Source: Chloroflexota bacterium (GTDB taxonomy: Bacteria; Chloroflexota; UBA6077; CF-72). From it: a DNA stretch of 64,000 bases. Below the pieces are notes generated by a model, which was given only the letters and a program-made list of their open reading frames with translations, was not told the origin of the DNA and ran no database searches. Shown here one piece after another: positions 15,641-24,512 of the stretch. Position 1 is the first letter of the stretch; each line of letters starts with the position of its first letter. Position numbers and translations under genes: made by a program. The stretch covers positions 16,368 to 80,367 of the forward strand of contig JAFAZN010000363.1 in NCBI GenBank assembly GCA_019239775.1. The letters are read 5' to 3'.

Positions 15641-16760
15641 GTGCCTGCGGAAGAACTGATTGCTTCGCTTCAGGGGCTTCACAGTCGTATTTCCACGTTG
15701 CTGGTGCGTCTTTGACGCGACTGGCAAACAGGCACGTCTGAACGAGCTCGATCAACAGGCTGCATCGCCAGATCTCTGGACGGATCAAACGAGCGCACAA
15801 CAGGTCATGCGCGAGCTGGCAACGCTGCGTGAGGAGCTCGATCCGTGGCTCGCGGTGGAACGTCGCACGAAAGACACGTTGGAGTTGGTAGAGCTCGCTG
15901 CCCTCGAAGAGGATCAGGGGATTCTCGATGAGGCACAGCGTGACGCGGACGCGCTCGCCAAAGAAGTCGACGAGCTCGAATTCAAGCTCCGCCTGAATGG
16001 GCCCTACGATCGTTCAGACGCGATCATGACGATCACTGTCGGACTGGGCGGCGTGGACGCCCAGGATTGGGTGCAGATGCTGATGCGGATGTACCTGCGT
16101 TGGGGCGAACGTCGCAAGTTCCAGACTGAAGTTTTGGACCTGGCGGAAGGTGAAGAGGCCGGCTACAAATCGGTGACGATCACGCTGCGCGGGCAGTACG
16201 CCTACGGCTATCTGAAAGGGGAGCGCGGCAACCATCGACTGGTGCGGTTGTCGCCATTCGATCAGGCGCATCGGCGCCAGACCTCGTTTGCCCGAGTCGA
16301 AGTCATGCCGGACGTCGGCGAGGCCGCGCCCATCGAGATCCGCGACGAGGACGTGGAATTCGAGGCGTATCGCTCGGGGGGTCCGGGCGGACAGAACGTC
16401 AACAAGGTCAGCACCGCCGTCCGACTCCGCCACAAGCCGACGGGCATCGTCGTCACGGCGCAAACGGAACGCTCGCAACTGCAGAACCGCGAGAACGCGA
16501 TGCGGTTGCTCAAGAGTCGCCTGGTCGAAATGGAGCTGGAAAAGCGCGAAGGTGAGCTTGCGCAGCTGCGCGGCGAGCATATCGACGCAAGCTTCGGGAC
16601 CCAGATCCGCAGCTATGTGCTGCACCCCTACACCATGGTCAAGGACCTGCGGACCGAGTTCGAGACGAGCGACGTGAACGGCGTGCTCGACGGCGACCTC
16701 GACGGGTTTATCGAGGCCTACCTGGCCTGGAGCGTGGGACGTGCCGCCGAAGCAGCGTGA
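15641..16760 (+). CDS. prfB: Peptide chain release factor 2 with programmed +1 frameshift
   Basis: Read from GTG 15641: 24 codons end in CTT TGA C at 15710-15716, the classical prfB slippery site. A +1 shift (skip T15713) joins to GAC and continues for 348 residues, giving 372 aa in all: join 15641..15712, 15714..16760. RF2 terminates at UGA and UAA. The codon-recognition SPF is in [12 protein letters not shown] and the catalytic GGQ in [17 protein letters not shown] just upstream of the shift site may act as the stimulatory Shine-Dalgarno. RF2 autoregulates through this UGA. An ATG-started frame from 15660 is open but gives a nonsense N-terminus. hisH overlaps its 3' end by 20 nt. Confidence 0.96.
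15710..15716 (+). promoter_or_regulatory. prfB +1 frameshift site
   Basis: CTTTGAC: Leu codon CTT in the P site, in-frame TGA stop, then C, the weakest UGA context. When RF2 is scarce, the ribosome slips from CUU to UUU and reads GAC. This is the conserved autoregulatory element of bacterial prfB. Confidence 0.95.
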
Positions 16761-17400
16761 AATTGTTGTGGTCGATTATGACGCAGGCAATCTGCGTAGC
16801 GTTCAGCGGGCGCTGGAAGCTATGGGCCAACACGTACGCGTGACGCCGGATCCGCGTGAAGTGCACCGCGCTGAAGCGCTCGTGCTGCCCGGCGTTGGCT
16901 CGGCCCAGGACTGCATGCGGAAGCTCGAAGAGCGCGACCTGATTGCGCCGCTGCGGGAGTATGCCGCGTCGGGAAAGCCGTTCCTCGGCGTCTGCGTAGG
17001 CCTTCAACTGCTGTACGACGGATCGGAAGAAGGCGGTGGCGTCGAGTGCCTGGGCATCCTACACGGCACCGTTCGCCGCTTTCCGGCAGAGGCTGGCCTC
17101 AAGGTGCCGCAGATCGGTTGGAACTCGATTACGCTGCGGCGCGAGCACCCACTGCTCGACGGCGTGCCTGATCGGACGTACTTCTACTTCGTCCACTCTT
17201 ACTACGCCGACCCCGCTGACGCCGAAACGATAGTTGCGACGGCCGAGTACGGACTGGACTTTGCAGCCATCGTTGCGCAGGACAACGTCGTCGCGACGCA
17301 GTTCCATCCCGAGAAGAGCGCGGATCTCGGCCTGCGGCTGTATGCCAACTTCGGCCGCATCGCGGCAGGCAACGATGTTTACGCCTATTCCCGCGATTGA
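16741..17400 (+). CDS. hisH: Imidazole glycerol phosphate synthase, glutaminase subunit
   Basis: 219 aa class I glutamine amidotransferase that supplies ammonia to HisF. The catalytic triad is visible: Cys85 in [17 protein letters not shown], His189 and Glu191 in ATQFHPEKS. It starts with GTG 16741 inside the prfB 3' end and overlaps hisA by 26 nt. First of the his genes in order hisH-hisA-hisF-hisIE. Confidence 0.96.
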   Translation: MPPKQREIVVVDYDAGNLRSVQRALEAMGQHVRVTPDPREVHRAEALVLPGVGSAQDCMRKLEERDLIAPLREYAASGKPFLGVCVGLQLLYDGSEEGGGVECLGILHGTVRRFPAEAGLKVPQIGWNSITLRREHPLLDGVPDRTYFYFVHSYYADPADAETIVATAEYGLDFAAIVAQDNVVATQFHPEKSADLGLRLYANFGRIAAGNDVYAYSRD

Positions 17401-18088
17401 CATACGCGGTGGGCGCTGCGTGCGCCTGGTCCAGGGTGACTTCGGGCGCGAGACGCGCTACGCGGACGACCCCGCGGAGATGGCGCGGCACTGGCAATCC
17501 CTCGGCGCGCAGCGCTTGCACGTGGTGGACCTGGACGGCGCCCGTAACGGCGTGCGTGCTAACGCGGCCGTCATCGCCAAGCTTCTGCGAGGGATGGCCA
17601 TCCCGGTGCAGGTTGGCGGTGGTGTGCGTTCGCTGGAGACGGCGCGCGCGCTGCTGGAGGAGGGTGCAGATCGCGTGATCATCGGAACGCGCGCGGCAGA
17701 GGATCCCGATGCACTTTCTGAATGGGTTGCTGCAATCGGCTCCGAACGTGTGGTCGTCGGCGTGGATGCGCGGGATGGTCGCGTGGCGACCCACGGCTGG
17801 ACGACCGCGACGGACCATCATGTGCTTGACTTCTGTCAACAGTTGTGCGAACTCGGTGTCAAACGGGTGGTTTATACAGATGTGGGGCGGGATGGTGTCC
17901 TTGGCGGACCGGACATACTGACCACGCAGGCGCTGGCCAAATACGTCGCGGTGATCGGCAGCGGTGGCGTGTCGAGCGTGGAGCACCTGCGCGCGCTGGC
18001 TAACGCAGGCGCCGAGGGCGCGATCATCGGCACCGCGCTCTACCAGGGGCGACTCAAACTTGAAGATGCGTTGGAAGTGGCATGCTGA
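17375..18088 (+). CDS. hisA: ProFAR isomerase (phosphoribosylformimino-AICAR-P isomerase)
   Basis: 237 aa (beta-alpha)8 barrel that performs the Amadori rearrangement of ProFAR to PRFAR. The start [13 protein letters not shown] with catalytic Asp9, the phosphate-binding VQVGGGVRS and SGGVSSVEHL half-barrel repeats are clear, as is the second acidic residue in YTDVGRDG. The frame is open upstream to 17234, but ATG 17375 gives the family N-terminus. It overlaps hisH and hisF, which suggests coupling. Confidence 0.95.
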   Translation: MFTPIPAIDIRGGRCVRLVQGDFGRETRYADDPAEMARHWQSLGAQRLHVVDLDGARNGVRANAAVIAKLLRGMAIPVQVGGGVRSLETARALLEEGADRVIIGTRAAEDPDALSEWVAAIGSERVVVGVDARDGRVATHGWTTATDHHVLDFCQQLCELGVKRVVYTDVGRDGVLGGPDILTTQALAKYVAVIGSGGVSSVEHLRALANAGAEGAIIGTALYQGRLKLEDALEVAC

Positions 18089-18846
18089 CCCGGCGCATCA
18101 TCCCGTGCTTGGACGTCGCCGACGGCAAGGTCATCCGCGGAGTCAAGTTTTCCGCCGACCGTGTCGTCGGAGACCCCGTTGAGCTAGCCGCGGAGTACAA
18201 CCGCCAGGGTGCCGACGAGCTCGTCTTCTACGACATCACGGCCTCTGCCGAGAATCGTGGCTTGATCGTGGACGTGCTGCACCGAACGGCTGGCGAGGTG
18301 TTCATTCCGTTGACCGTGGGAGGTGGCGTGCGCACCAGCGACCAGATGCGCGACCTCTTGCGCGCCGGCGCAGACAAGATCAGCATCAACACCCAGGCAG
18401 TGCTGAATCCTGACCTGATCGCCGAGGGCGCCGATCGGTTTGGCTCGCAGTGCATCGTGCTTTCGATGGACGTGCTGTGGAACGCGGAACGCGCGTTTTA
18501 CGAAGTCGTCACCCATGGCGGCCGCAACCGCACTGGCATGGATGCTCTGGACTGGGCGCATCGCGGGGTCCAACTCGGGGCCGGCGAGTTGGTAGTCAAC
18601 AGCATCGACGCCGATGGCACGCACGAGGGTTACGAGCTGCGCTTGACACGGTCGATTGCCGACGCAGTCTCCGTCCCGGTCGTTGCCAGCGGTGGCGCCG
18701 GCAGTCCCCAGCACATGTACGAGGTGCTGAGCGAAGGTCACGCCGACGCTGCGCTAGCGGCGGGCATCTTCCACTTTGGTGAGTTCACCGTGGCGGACGC
18801 GAAGCGCTACCTTGCCGATCGCGGCGTGGCGGTCAGACCTGCATGA
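18082..18846 (+). CDS. hisF: Imidazole glycerol phosphate synthase, cyclase subunit
   Basis: 254 aa barrel partner of HisH. It uses ammonia and PRFAR to make imidazole glycerol phosphate and AICAR. MLTRRIIPCLDVADGKVIRG (catalytic Asp11), FIPLTVGGGVRTSDQM and VPVVASGGAGSPQHM are hallmarks. It overlaps hisA by 7 nt and hisI by 4 nt. Confidence 0.97.
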   Translation: MLTRRIIPCLDVADGKVIRGVKFSADRVVGDPVELAAEYNRQGADELVFYDITASAENRGLIVDVLHRTAGEVFIPLTVGGGVRTSDQMRDLLRAGADKISINTQAVLNPDLIAEGADRFGSQCIVLSMDVLWNAERAFYEVVTHGGRNRTGMDALDWAHRGVQLGAGELVVNSIDADGTHEGYELRLTRSIADAVSVPVVASGGAGSPQHMYEVLSEGHADAALAAGIFHFGEFTVADAKRYLADRGVAVRPA

Positions 18847-19463
18847 ATATCGCCGACTTGAACTATTCGATGGGCGGCCTGTTGCCCGTGGTCGTGCAGC
18901 ACCACGTTTCGGGGCAGGTGCTCATGGTGGGCTTTGCCAACGCCGAGGCAGTGCGCAAGACTATCGAGACTCGGCACGCCTGGTTCTTCAGCCGCAGCCG
19001 CCAACGCCTGTGGGAAAAAGGCGAATCCAGCGGCAACTTCCTCGATCTCCACGGCGTTCGTGTGGACTGCGACGCGGACGCATTGATCTATCTGTGCGAG
19101 CCGCACGGCCCGACGTGCCATACAGGCGCGCCGAGTTGCTTCTTCAACACGGTAGACGACGTTCCCGTGGCGGAGACCAGCGGTGAGGCGGCAGCGCACC
19201 TCTTCACCACGATCCTGGAACGACAGCGCGCGGGTGACCCAAACACGTCCTACGTGGCCAAACTCCTGCACGATGGGGTGGACCGGGTCGCGCAAAAAGT
19301 GGGTGAAGAGGCTGTTGAGACGGTCATCGCGGCGAAGAACGCCGATCGTGAGGAAGTTGCCCGCGAGGTTGCTGACCTCTGGTTCCACTCGTTCATCCTG
19401 CTCGCGCAGCAGGGCATGACGCCCGAGGATGTCTGGCAGGTGCTGCAGCTAAGAAGGCGGTAG
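18843..19463 (+). CDS. hisI: Bifunctional phosphoribosyl-AMP cyclohydrolase / phosphoribosyl-ATP pyrophosphatase
   Basis: 206 aa HisIE fusion. Residues 1-105 are the HisI cyclohydrolase, with metal ligands in the DCDADALIYLCEPHGPTCHT region. Residues 115-206 are the HisE helical NTP-pyrophosphohydrolase (KVGEEAVETVIAAKN). The two catalyse consecutive early steps of histidine synthesis. It closes the hisHAFI set and overlaps the convergent DUF1385 gene by 15 nt. hisG, hisD, hisB and hisC are not in the window. Confidence 0.95.
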   Translation: MNIADLNYSMGGLLPVVVQHHVSGQVLMVGFANAEAVRKTIETRHAWFFSRSRQRLWEKGESSGNFLDLHGVRVDCDADALIYLCEPHGPTCHTGAPSCFFNTVDDVPVAETSGEAAAHLFTTILERQRAGDPNTSYVAKLLHDGVDRVAQKVGEEAVETVIAAKNADREEVAREVADLWFHSFILLAQQGMTPEDVWQVLQLRRR

Positions 19464-20483
19464 CAGCGGAGGTATCGGCGCGGGCAGGTCGTCCAGGGTG
19501 ACCTCGCTGAAGTCGTCAGTCGACAGCGGCCGCTGATCGCCTTCTTTTTGAAGGAGCTCGGTCATCGAAGCGATGGCAACTTCCATCTGCGACTCGTCCG
19601 GATAGCGCGTGGTGAGAGCCTGCAGCAGCAGCCCGGGCGCAACGATAATTTTCATGAACGCGCTATCCGGGTACTTGCCGCCAAGGCGCAGCAGCTCGTA
19701 CGCGATGCCAGCAATAACGGGGATCAGCAGGATGCGCGAGAGTACGCGTATCCACCAGTCCGGCGTGCCGAGAATCGCAAACAACACGATCGAGATCGCC
19801 ACGACTTCGAGCAAGAAAGCCGTGCCGCACCGCGGATGCGCCGGCGAGTATTTGCCGACGTGCGGTGGATCGAGCGGGTCGTTGTGCTCCCAGGCGTGAA
19901 TGGTCATGTGCTCGGCGCCGTGATATGCGTAGACTCGCTTGACGTCGGGCATGGTGCCAATCAAAGCCACGTAGCCGACGAGCAGGAAAAGACGAATCAC
20001 GCCTTCGGAGAGGTTGCTCCAGATCGAGCTCGAACCGCCCAGCACACGCTCGGCCAGACCTACCACGGCAAGAGGTGTGACAAAGAACACGCCAATGCCA
20101 AATGCAAGGGCAACAACGACCGTCGTCCACGCGAGTGGCTTGCTCAAGCTCGCGCCCTGCGATTGGCCGTCGCTTTCCTCGGGTTCCGCCGCCATTTGCA
20201 CGTCGGCTGAGAACATCAACGCCTGCATGCCTAAACCGAGTGCATCCCAGAGCATGGTCATGCCGCGCACGAGCGGGATTTTCTGGATGATGCCGCCGTA
20301 CAGGTGCTTCGGCAGCGGGCGCGAGGTGACGATGATGTTCTTGTCGGGAGCCCGCACCGCGACCGACATATACGTTCGGCCGCGCATCATCACCCCCTCC
20401 AGAACGGCCTGACCGCCGTACGAGATCTTCGGCGTCCGCTTCTGCGTGTTGCCGGATGCCTCGACGGCGGCCTGTGCATTCAT
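19449..20483 (-). CDS. DUF1385 (YqhQ-like) membrane protein
   Basis: 344 aa. The conserved N-terminal ISYGGQAVLEGVMMRG and the central YAYHGAEHMTIHAWE with conserved histidines identify DUF1385, a membrane family of unknown biochemical role. About four to five hydrophobic segments lie between residues 125 and 265. The gene lies just downstream of rpmE, an association I recall from other bacteria. It converges on hisI with a 15-nt overlap. Confidence 0.88.
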   Translation of the reverse strand: MNAQAAVEASGNTQKRTPKISYGGQAVLEGVMMRGRTYMSVAVRAPDKNIIVTSRPLPKHLYGGIIQKIPLVRGMTMLWDALGLGMQALMFSADVQMAAEPEESDGQSQGASLSKPLAWTTVVVALAFGIGVFFVTPLAVVGLAERVLGGSSSIWSNLSEGVIRLFLLVGYVALIGTMPDVKRVYAYHGAEHMTIHAWEHNDPLDPPHVGKYSPAHPRCGTAFLLEVVAISIVLFAILGTPDWWIRVLSRILLIPVIAGIAYELLRLGGKYPDSAFMKIIVAPGLLLQALTTRYPDESQMEVAIASMTELLQKEGDQRPLSTDDFSEVTLDDLPAPIPPLLPPS

Positions 20484-20505
20484 ATGGGAGTGCGAAAAGG
20501 GTCGA

Positions 20506-20715
20506 CTAGCGCTTCTTGGCCTGCTGCAGACGCCGCTGGAAGCGCTCTACCTGCCCAGCCGTATCAACCAGGCGTTGCTCGCCAGTGAAGAACGGGTGGC
20601 AGGCCGAACAAACGTCGACGTGCAGACGCTCCTTGGTCGATCGGGTCTGCCAGGAATTGCCACAGCCACAGGTGACCGTGGCCTCTTTGTATTCGGGATG
20701 GATGCCAGCTTTCAT
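20506..20715 (-). CDS. rpmE: Ribosomal protein bL31, zinc-binding form
   Basis: 69 aa. The N-terminal [19 protein letters not shown] and the four cysteines Cys16, Cys18, Cys36 and Cys39 identify the zinc-containing (C+) form of L31, which bridges the large and small subunits. It lies 16 nt downstream of rpmA, transcribed in the same direction. Confidence 0.96.
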   Translation of the reverse strand: MKAGIHPEYKEATVTCGCGNSWQTRSTKERLHVDVCSACHPFFTGEQRLVDTAGQVERFQRRLQQAKKR

Positions 20716-20731
20716 GTGATGCTTCGATTTC

Positions 20732-20989
20732 TCACGCGACCGCGTAAACGCTGATGCGCTTGCGCTCCTTCGTTGCTTGCTCGAACCGTACTTGTCCGTC
20801 GATTAAGGCGAACAGTGTGTGGTCGCGGCCTATTCCTACGTTGCGACCCGGCTTTACTACGGTGCCTCGCTGGCGCATCAGCACCGAGCCTGCACGCACA
20901 ACGTCGCCGTCGCCGCGTTTGACGCCGAGCCGCTGGCCTGGACTGTCGCGGCCATTGCGCGAGCTACCGACCCCTTTCTTGTGTGCCAT
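20732..20989 (-). CDS. rpmA: Ribosomal protein bL27
   Basis: 85 aa. The start [18 protein letters not shown] is the conserved bL27 N-terminus that reaches the peptidyl-transferase centre. The reading frame is open 13 codons further upstream, but ATG 20989 gives this N-terminus. There is no N-terminal cleavage extension of the Firmicutes type. It is 7 nt after rplU, the usual rplU-rpmA pair. Confidence 0.96.
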   Translation of the reverse strand: MAHKKGVGSSRNGRDSPGQRLGVKRGDGDVVRAGSVLMRQRGTVVKPGRNVGIGRDHTLFALIDGQVRFEQATKERKRISVYAVA

Positions 20990-20996
20990 TGGTGTT

Positions 20997-21341
20997 CTAT
21001 GCCTCCGATGGGGCGGACTGCCCGTCAAGCACGATGTCCGTGATGCGTACTCGGGTCAGCGACTGGCGGTGACCGGTCTTGCGGCGATAACGGACCTTCG
21101 ACTTGTAGCGAAAGACGATGATCTTCTCGCCGCGCGCGTGCTCGACCACCTCAGCTCGAACCACGGCGCCATCCACGCCGGGTGCGCCGACCCGCGTTTG
21201 ACCTTCGCCGTTATCGGCGACCAGGAGCACTCGCCCAAGGTCGAGTACATCGCCCGGCTCACCATGGAGCCGTTCAACCGCAATGGTGTCGCCAGTTTTG
21301 ACGCGGTACTGCTTTCCGCCGGTTTCGACAATGGCGTACAT
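20997..21341 (-). CDS. rplU: Ribosomal protein bL21
   Basis: 114 aa. [38 protein letters not shown] and the C-terminal RVRITDI identify bL21. GGAGAA provides the ribosome binding site. A TATACT -10 element at 21430-21435 and a short leader hairpin precede it; rpmA and rpmE follow on the same transcript. Confidence 0.96.
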   Translation of the reverse strand: MYAIVETGGKQYRVKTGDTIAVERLHGEPGDVLDLGRVLLVADNGEGQTRVGAPGVDGAVVRAEVVEHARGEKIIVFRYKSKVRYRRKTGHRQSLTRVRITDIVLDGQSAPSEA

Positions 21342-21375
21342 CGTTCAGTTCTCCGACCCCGGGTGATTGTTTCGA

Positions 21376-21395
21376 CGGCGTACAAGAAGACGCCG
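21376..21395 (-). promoter_or_regulatory. rplU leader hairpin
   Basis: CGGCGT (21376-21381) and ACGCCG (21390-21395) form a 6-bp stem with an 8-nt loop, in the 5' leader about 35-55 nt before the rplU start. Several ribosomal operons are autoregulated through leader structures; whether this small hairpin does so is unknown. Confidence 0.35.
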
Positions 21396-21429
21396 CGGGC
21401 ACTGCTACGCACAGCCACGCGGCTTGGAG

Positions 21430-21435
21430 AGTATA
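21430..21435 (-). promoter_or_regulatory. rplU promoter -10 element
   Basis: TATACT on the minus strand, 88 nt before the rplU start, in the 203-bp gap between scpB and rplU. No good -35 is seen. The same hexamer precedes rpsF, rpsR, nusA and the EF-G-like gene. Confidence 0.45.
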
Positions 21436-21544
21436 CACATTCACTTCGCCACGGGCTCTCGTGCGCGCAGATCAAGGCACTATCGGCTGGGGGCCCTCGA
21501 ACCTTGGGCGGAGGAGACCTCCCGTATCGGACGGACCCTGTCTC

Positions 21545-22135
21545 TTACGCGGGCTCCGGCTCGGGCAATGTTGGCAGCTCTTCGATGGAGCGCAAACCCA
21601 GGTACTGCAGGCAGTCGGGCGTGATGGCCAGCAGTGCGGGGCGACCGGCCGTTTCACGTCGGCCAACTTCGGCGACGAGGCTGCGTCCGAGCAACGTAGC
21701 CACAGCACTATCGGAGTTGACGCCACGAACGGCGTCGATCTCACCGCGAGTGGCTGGACCGCGGTACGCGATCACGGCGAGCGCTTCGAGCGCGGCGCGC
21801 GACAAACGCACCGGTGGCGGGGCGCCGAGATAGCGTTCGATGACTGGCGTCGAACTGGGCGCGGTGGTCAGCTGCAAACGGTCCGGGCCGCGCTGTAGCG
21901 CCAGGCCCAGCGGCGGCTCCTGGTCGAGTACCTCGCACACACGCTCGAGGTGCTCGGGTTCGATCTCGAGCAGGCGCGCGGCGTCGTCTGGAGTGAGCGG
22001 CCCGGCAGCCGCGAACAGCAGTGCGACGAGGTGGCCAGCCAGCTCGGCATCGGTGATTTCACCTGGGTGCAGCAACACCAGAGTCGAGCCCTCATCGGAC
22101 CGCGGGCGGCTGCGCGCACTCTCAATCCTGGACAC
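21545..22135 (-). CDS. scpB: Segregation and condensation protein B
   Basis: About 196 aa. ScpB forms the SMC-ScpA-ScpB condensin that organises the replicated origin. The tandem winged-helix core is visible: ITDAELAGHLVALLFAAAGPL, LSRAALEALAVIAYRGPATRGEI, VNSDSAVATLLGRSLV and GRPALLAIT. I chose GTG 22135, which overlaps the upstream gene by 14 nt; an ATG at 22171 would overlap by 50 nt and add a Cys-rich N-terminus unlike the family. scpA is not in the window. Confidence 0.88.
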   Translation of the reverse strand: MSRIESARSRPRSDEGSTLVLLHPGEITDAELAGHLVALLFAAAGPLTPDDAARLLEIEPEHLERVCEVLDQEPPLGLALQRGPDRLQLTTAPSSTPVIERYLGAPPPVRLSRAALEALAVIAYRGPATRGEIDAVRGVNSDSAVATLLGRSLVAEVGRRETAGRPALLAITPDCLQYLGLRSIEELPTLPEPEPA

Positions 22136-24512
22136 GTGTTCTAAGTATAGGCCGCCACAGCAACAGTGCAATTATGACAACCATGCCGGCGAGGCTCAGT
22201 AGCGCACCGCGTTTGAAGCTGGGCGAATCGAAGTAGATTTCAACGTCGTGCTGGCCAGCGGCCAGTGGCACTCCGCGCAAGAGGCCATCCGCGTGCTGCA
22301 GCGGAACGTCCGCGCCATCGACACGTGCGCGCCAGCCCGGGTACCAGGCTTCGCGCTGCAGCAAAAAGCCCGGTTGCGTCAACGTGATGTGCGCCTTCCA
22401 GTGTTCGGGTTCCGCCACGTCGGGTGTCACGGCAAGCGGTGCAGCACCTGGTGTCGAGGAGGAGGAGGAGGAGGAGGAGCCTTCCACCACGACCTCACGG
22501 TTCGGGTCAAAGTCCGGCGAGCCCATCCGCGCAAGTGCAGCCTGCTCGTCGCCCACGCGAGTCGTGCCGAAGACCACCAGGGACAGAGGCACCGTCTCGG
22601 GCCGCACGAGCAGGTGTAGATCGCCGAAGTCAACGGTCTGGAGACCTTGGGGTACGGGTGTCGCCGCGTTCGTGACGAGGTATCGCACCCCCAAGAGGTC
22701 GAGTAGCCGGTTGGACGGCACCCGGTCCAGACGCGTCAAGAGCACGCCGTCGGGACGTGGGGATTCGACGACCAGCCCACTGAGATCCAGCCAACGCAGC
22801 AGCGGCAAGACGCCGCCGTCGTACCCGTCGGCGGTGTTCAGTCCGAATTGCAGCGGGACGTTCGGTGTCAGCGTGTCGTGCCACTTCTGGGCCACCAGGA
22901 CCTGGTCGACCAGGGATGAGGGCAGGCCGGAAAGTTCATCGCGCACGGCAGGTTCAGCGGCGGGCACATACTCGGGGCGAGCCAGGCTCAATAGGCGCTC
23001 CTGGGCGGTCACGTTGTGCGCGCGAAACCAGTCCACGGTCTGGCCGTCCGTGAATGCAGCCGGTGGTGCCTGCCGCGCCGGGGATGCATTCGCCGCGGCC
23101 CACACCTCGCCGCCGGTGAGCACGAGCAGCAGACTTACCGCCAGGGTCCGTCTGCCAAGATGCGGCAGCGCGCCGATCAGGACAGTGACGCCCGCAAGCG
23201 CGACGAACATCGCAGGCGTTCGCCGTGACGCGAAGGATTCGCCGCTGAACTCCTGCCAAGTAAGCGCGACCACCAGGAGCAGGACGAGCACGGCGATACG
23301 CACCCAGAGCCAGCGCGAGCGCAGAAACACCTGTGCGCCGCGGCCGACCCAGTCTGCGCCAACCCCCGCCAGGATGGCGGCGCCGAATTCCCAGAGCAGC
23401 AGCCAGCGCGCCGGAACACGGAAGGTATCGAAACCTGGGACAGCGCTGAATGCGAACGCGTACAGGCCTGTGTTCTCGCCGAGAGCCAGGAACAATCCAA
23501 GGAGCGCCAGGACTGCGCCAAACGCAACCGGGCGAGCCGAACCACGCAGCACAGCAAGGAGGGCGAGCGTGACCGAGCTCGCACCCACGTAACCCAGGTA
23601 TTCCGTGTACGGGACAGTGATCCAGTACGGCGGCAGCAGCGCTCGGACGGCCAAGTAGGACGGCAGCGACCCGGCGACGGCGTCAGACCAGTTGATGCCG
23701 TCACCGCGGATTGAGAGCGGGGCGAGCTCCAGGGTTGGCAGCAGCTGCGCAGCGGCGAGAGCTGCCCCAAGGGTGCACATAGCCACGCCACCTGCCGCGC
23801 AGGCGATCAGCCAGCGGCTGCGCCAGGGGGCAACAACGAGCCCGAAGATGCCCAGCACGATCAGCGTCATGTACGTCTCTTGCGGATGGCCGGCCAGCAG
23901 CTGCAGGCCCAGGGCCAGCGCCCCCAGCGCGAGCCATTTCAGCGCGCGGGTGACGACAAAGCGGTGGTACGCCAGGAGCACGGCAGGCAGCCATGCCGCG
24001 GCGCTGATCTGATTGAGGTGACCAACCTGGCCGACCGCGAAGCCGCCGAACGCGTACGCGATGCCAGCAATAGCAGCGGCCATTGGCAGCGTGCCGAACG
24101 CGTGCCGCACCAGTAAGTACGTGAAGTACGCCGCCAGAAACGTATGTAGGATCAGCTGGACGGTGTAGACGGTGTGAACTGGCCCGAGCAGGAACAGCCA
24201 CGACGGCGGGTATAGGACCGCCGTCTGGGGATTCGCCAGGAACGGCGCGCCCAGGAAGAGTTGCGGGTCCCACAATGGGATACGGCCCGCCAGCAGTGAC
24301 TGCGCGAGGAACACGCGCTGCGGGTAGAAGTAGACGAACGCGTCGTAATCGACCAGGGCGCGGCCGAGGAAGACCAGCGGGTAATAGAACGCCAGTGCCG
24401 CGACCGCGAGACCCAGCGCAGCCGACATGTCGGGCGCGATCGGCCAGGTCAGGCCGGCGAACCGTCGCCAGCGCGCGGGGGCGACGTGAGGTGCTGTCGC
24501 CGTAGCGCTCAC
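22122..24512 (-). CDS. YfhO-family polytopic membrane protein
   Basis: About 796 aa with roughly a dozen membrane segments, then a C-terminal extracytoplasmic beta-rich domain and a final TM helix. ALVDYDAFVYFYPQRVFLAQSL, PNPQTAVLYPPSWLF-like text and GGFAVGQVGHLNQISAAAWLP are typical of YfhO, a GT-C-like family linked to glycosylation of cell-envelope polymers. The start GTG 24512 overlaps the stop of the GT2 gene as GTGA. A (GAG)8 repeat at 22456-22479 encodes eight serines. Confidence 0.85.
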   Translation of the reverse strand: MSATATAPHVAPARWRRFAGLTWPIAPDMSAALGLAVAALAFYYPLVFLGRALVDYDAFVYFYPQRVFLAQSLLAGRIPLWDPQLFLGAPFLANPQTAVLYPPSWLFLLGPVHTVYTVQLILHTFLAAYFTYLLVRHAFGTLPMAAAIAGIAYAFGGFAVGQVGHLNQISAAAWLPAVLLAYHRFVVTRALKWLALGALALGLQLLAGHPQETYMTLIVLGIFGLVVAPWRSRWLIACAAGGVAMCTLGAALAAAQLLPTLELAPLSIRGDGINWSDAVAGSLPSYLAVRALLPPYWITVPYTEYLGYVGASSVTLALLAVLRGSARPVAFGAVLALLGLFLALGENTGLYAFAFSAVPGFDTFRVPARWLLLWEFGAAILAGVGADWVGRGAQVFLRSRWLWVRIAVLVLLLVVALTWQEFSGESFASRRTPAMFVALAGVTVLIGALPHLGRRTLAVSLLLVLTGGEVWAAANASPARQAPPAAFTDGQTVDWFRAHNVTAQERLLSLARPEYVPAAEPAVRDELSGLPSSLVDQVLVAQKWHDTLTPNVPLQFGLNTADGYDGGVLPLLRWLDLSGLVVESPRPDGVLLTRLDRVPSNRLLDLLGVRYLVTNAATPVPQGLQTVDFGDLHLLVRPETVPLSLVVFGTTRVGDEQAALARMGSPDFDPNREVVVEGSSSSSSSSTPGAAPLAVTPDVAEPEHWKAHITLTQPGFLLQREAWYPGWRARVDGADVPLQHADGLLRGVPLAAGQHDVEIYFDSPSFKRGALLSLAGMVVIIALLLWRPILRTRVQD
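22456..22479. repeat. Trinucleotide repeat (GAG)8
   Basis: Eight perfect GAG units on the plus strand, coding for eight consecutive serines of the YfhO-like protein on the minus strand. It lies in a linker of the C-terminal domain. Change in unit number would keep the frame. Confidence 0.9.

Noticed and set aside
15710..15716. Second in-frame TGA considered as selenocysteine or pseudogene (prfB)
   Set aside because: It is the classical CTTTGAC +1 frameshift site; the downstream gene continues in the +1 frame, not the same frame.
22384..23592. 402-codon plus-strand frame inside the YfhO-like gene
   Set aside because: Ser/Arg/Thr-rich shadow of a membrane protein on the other strand.
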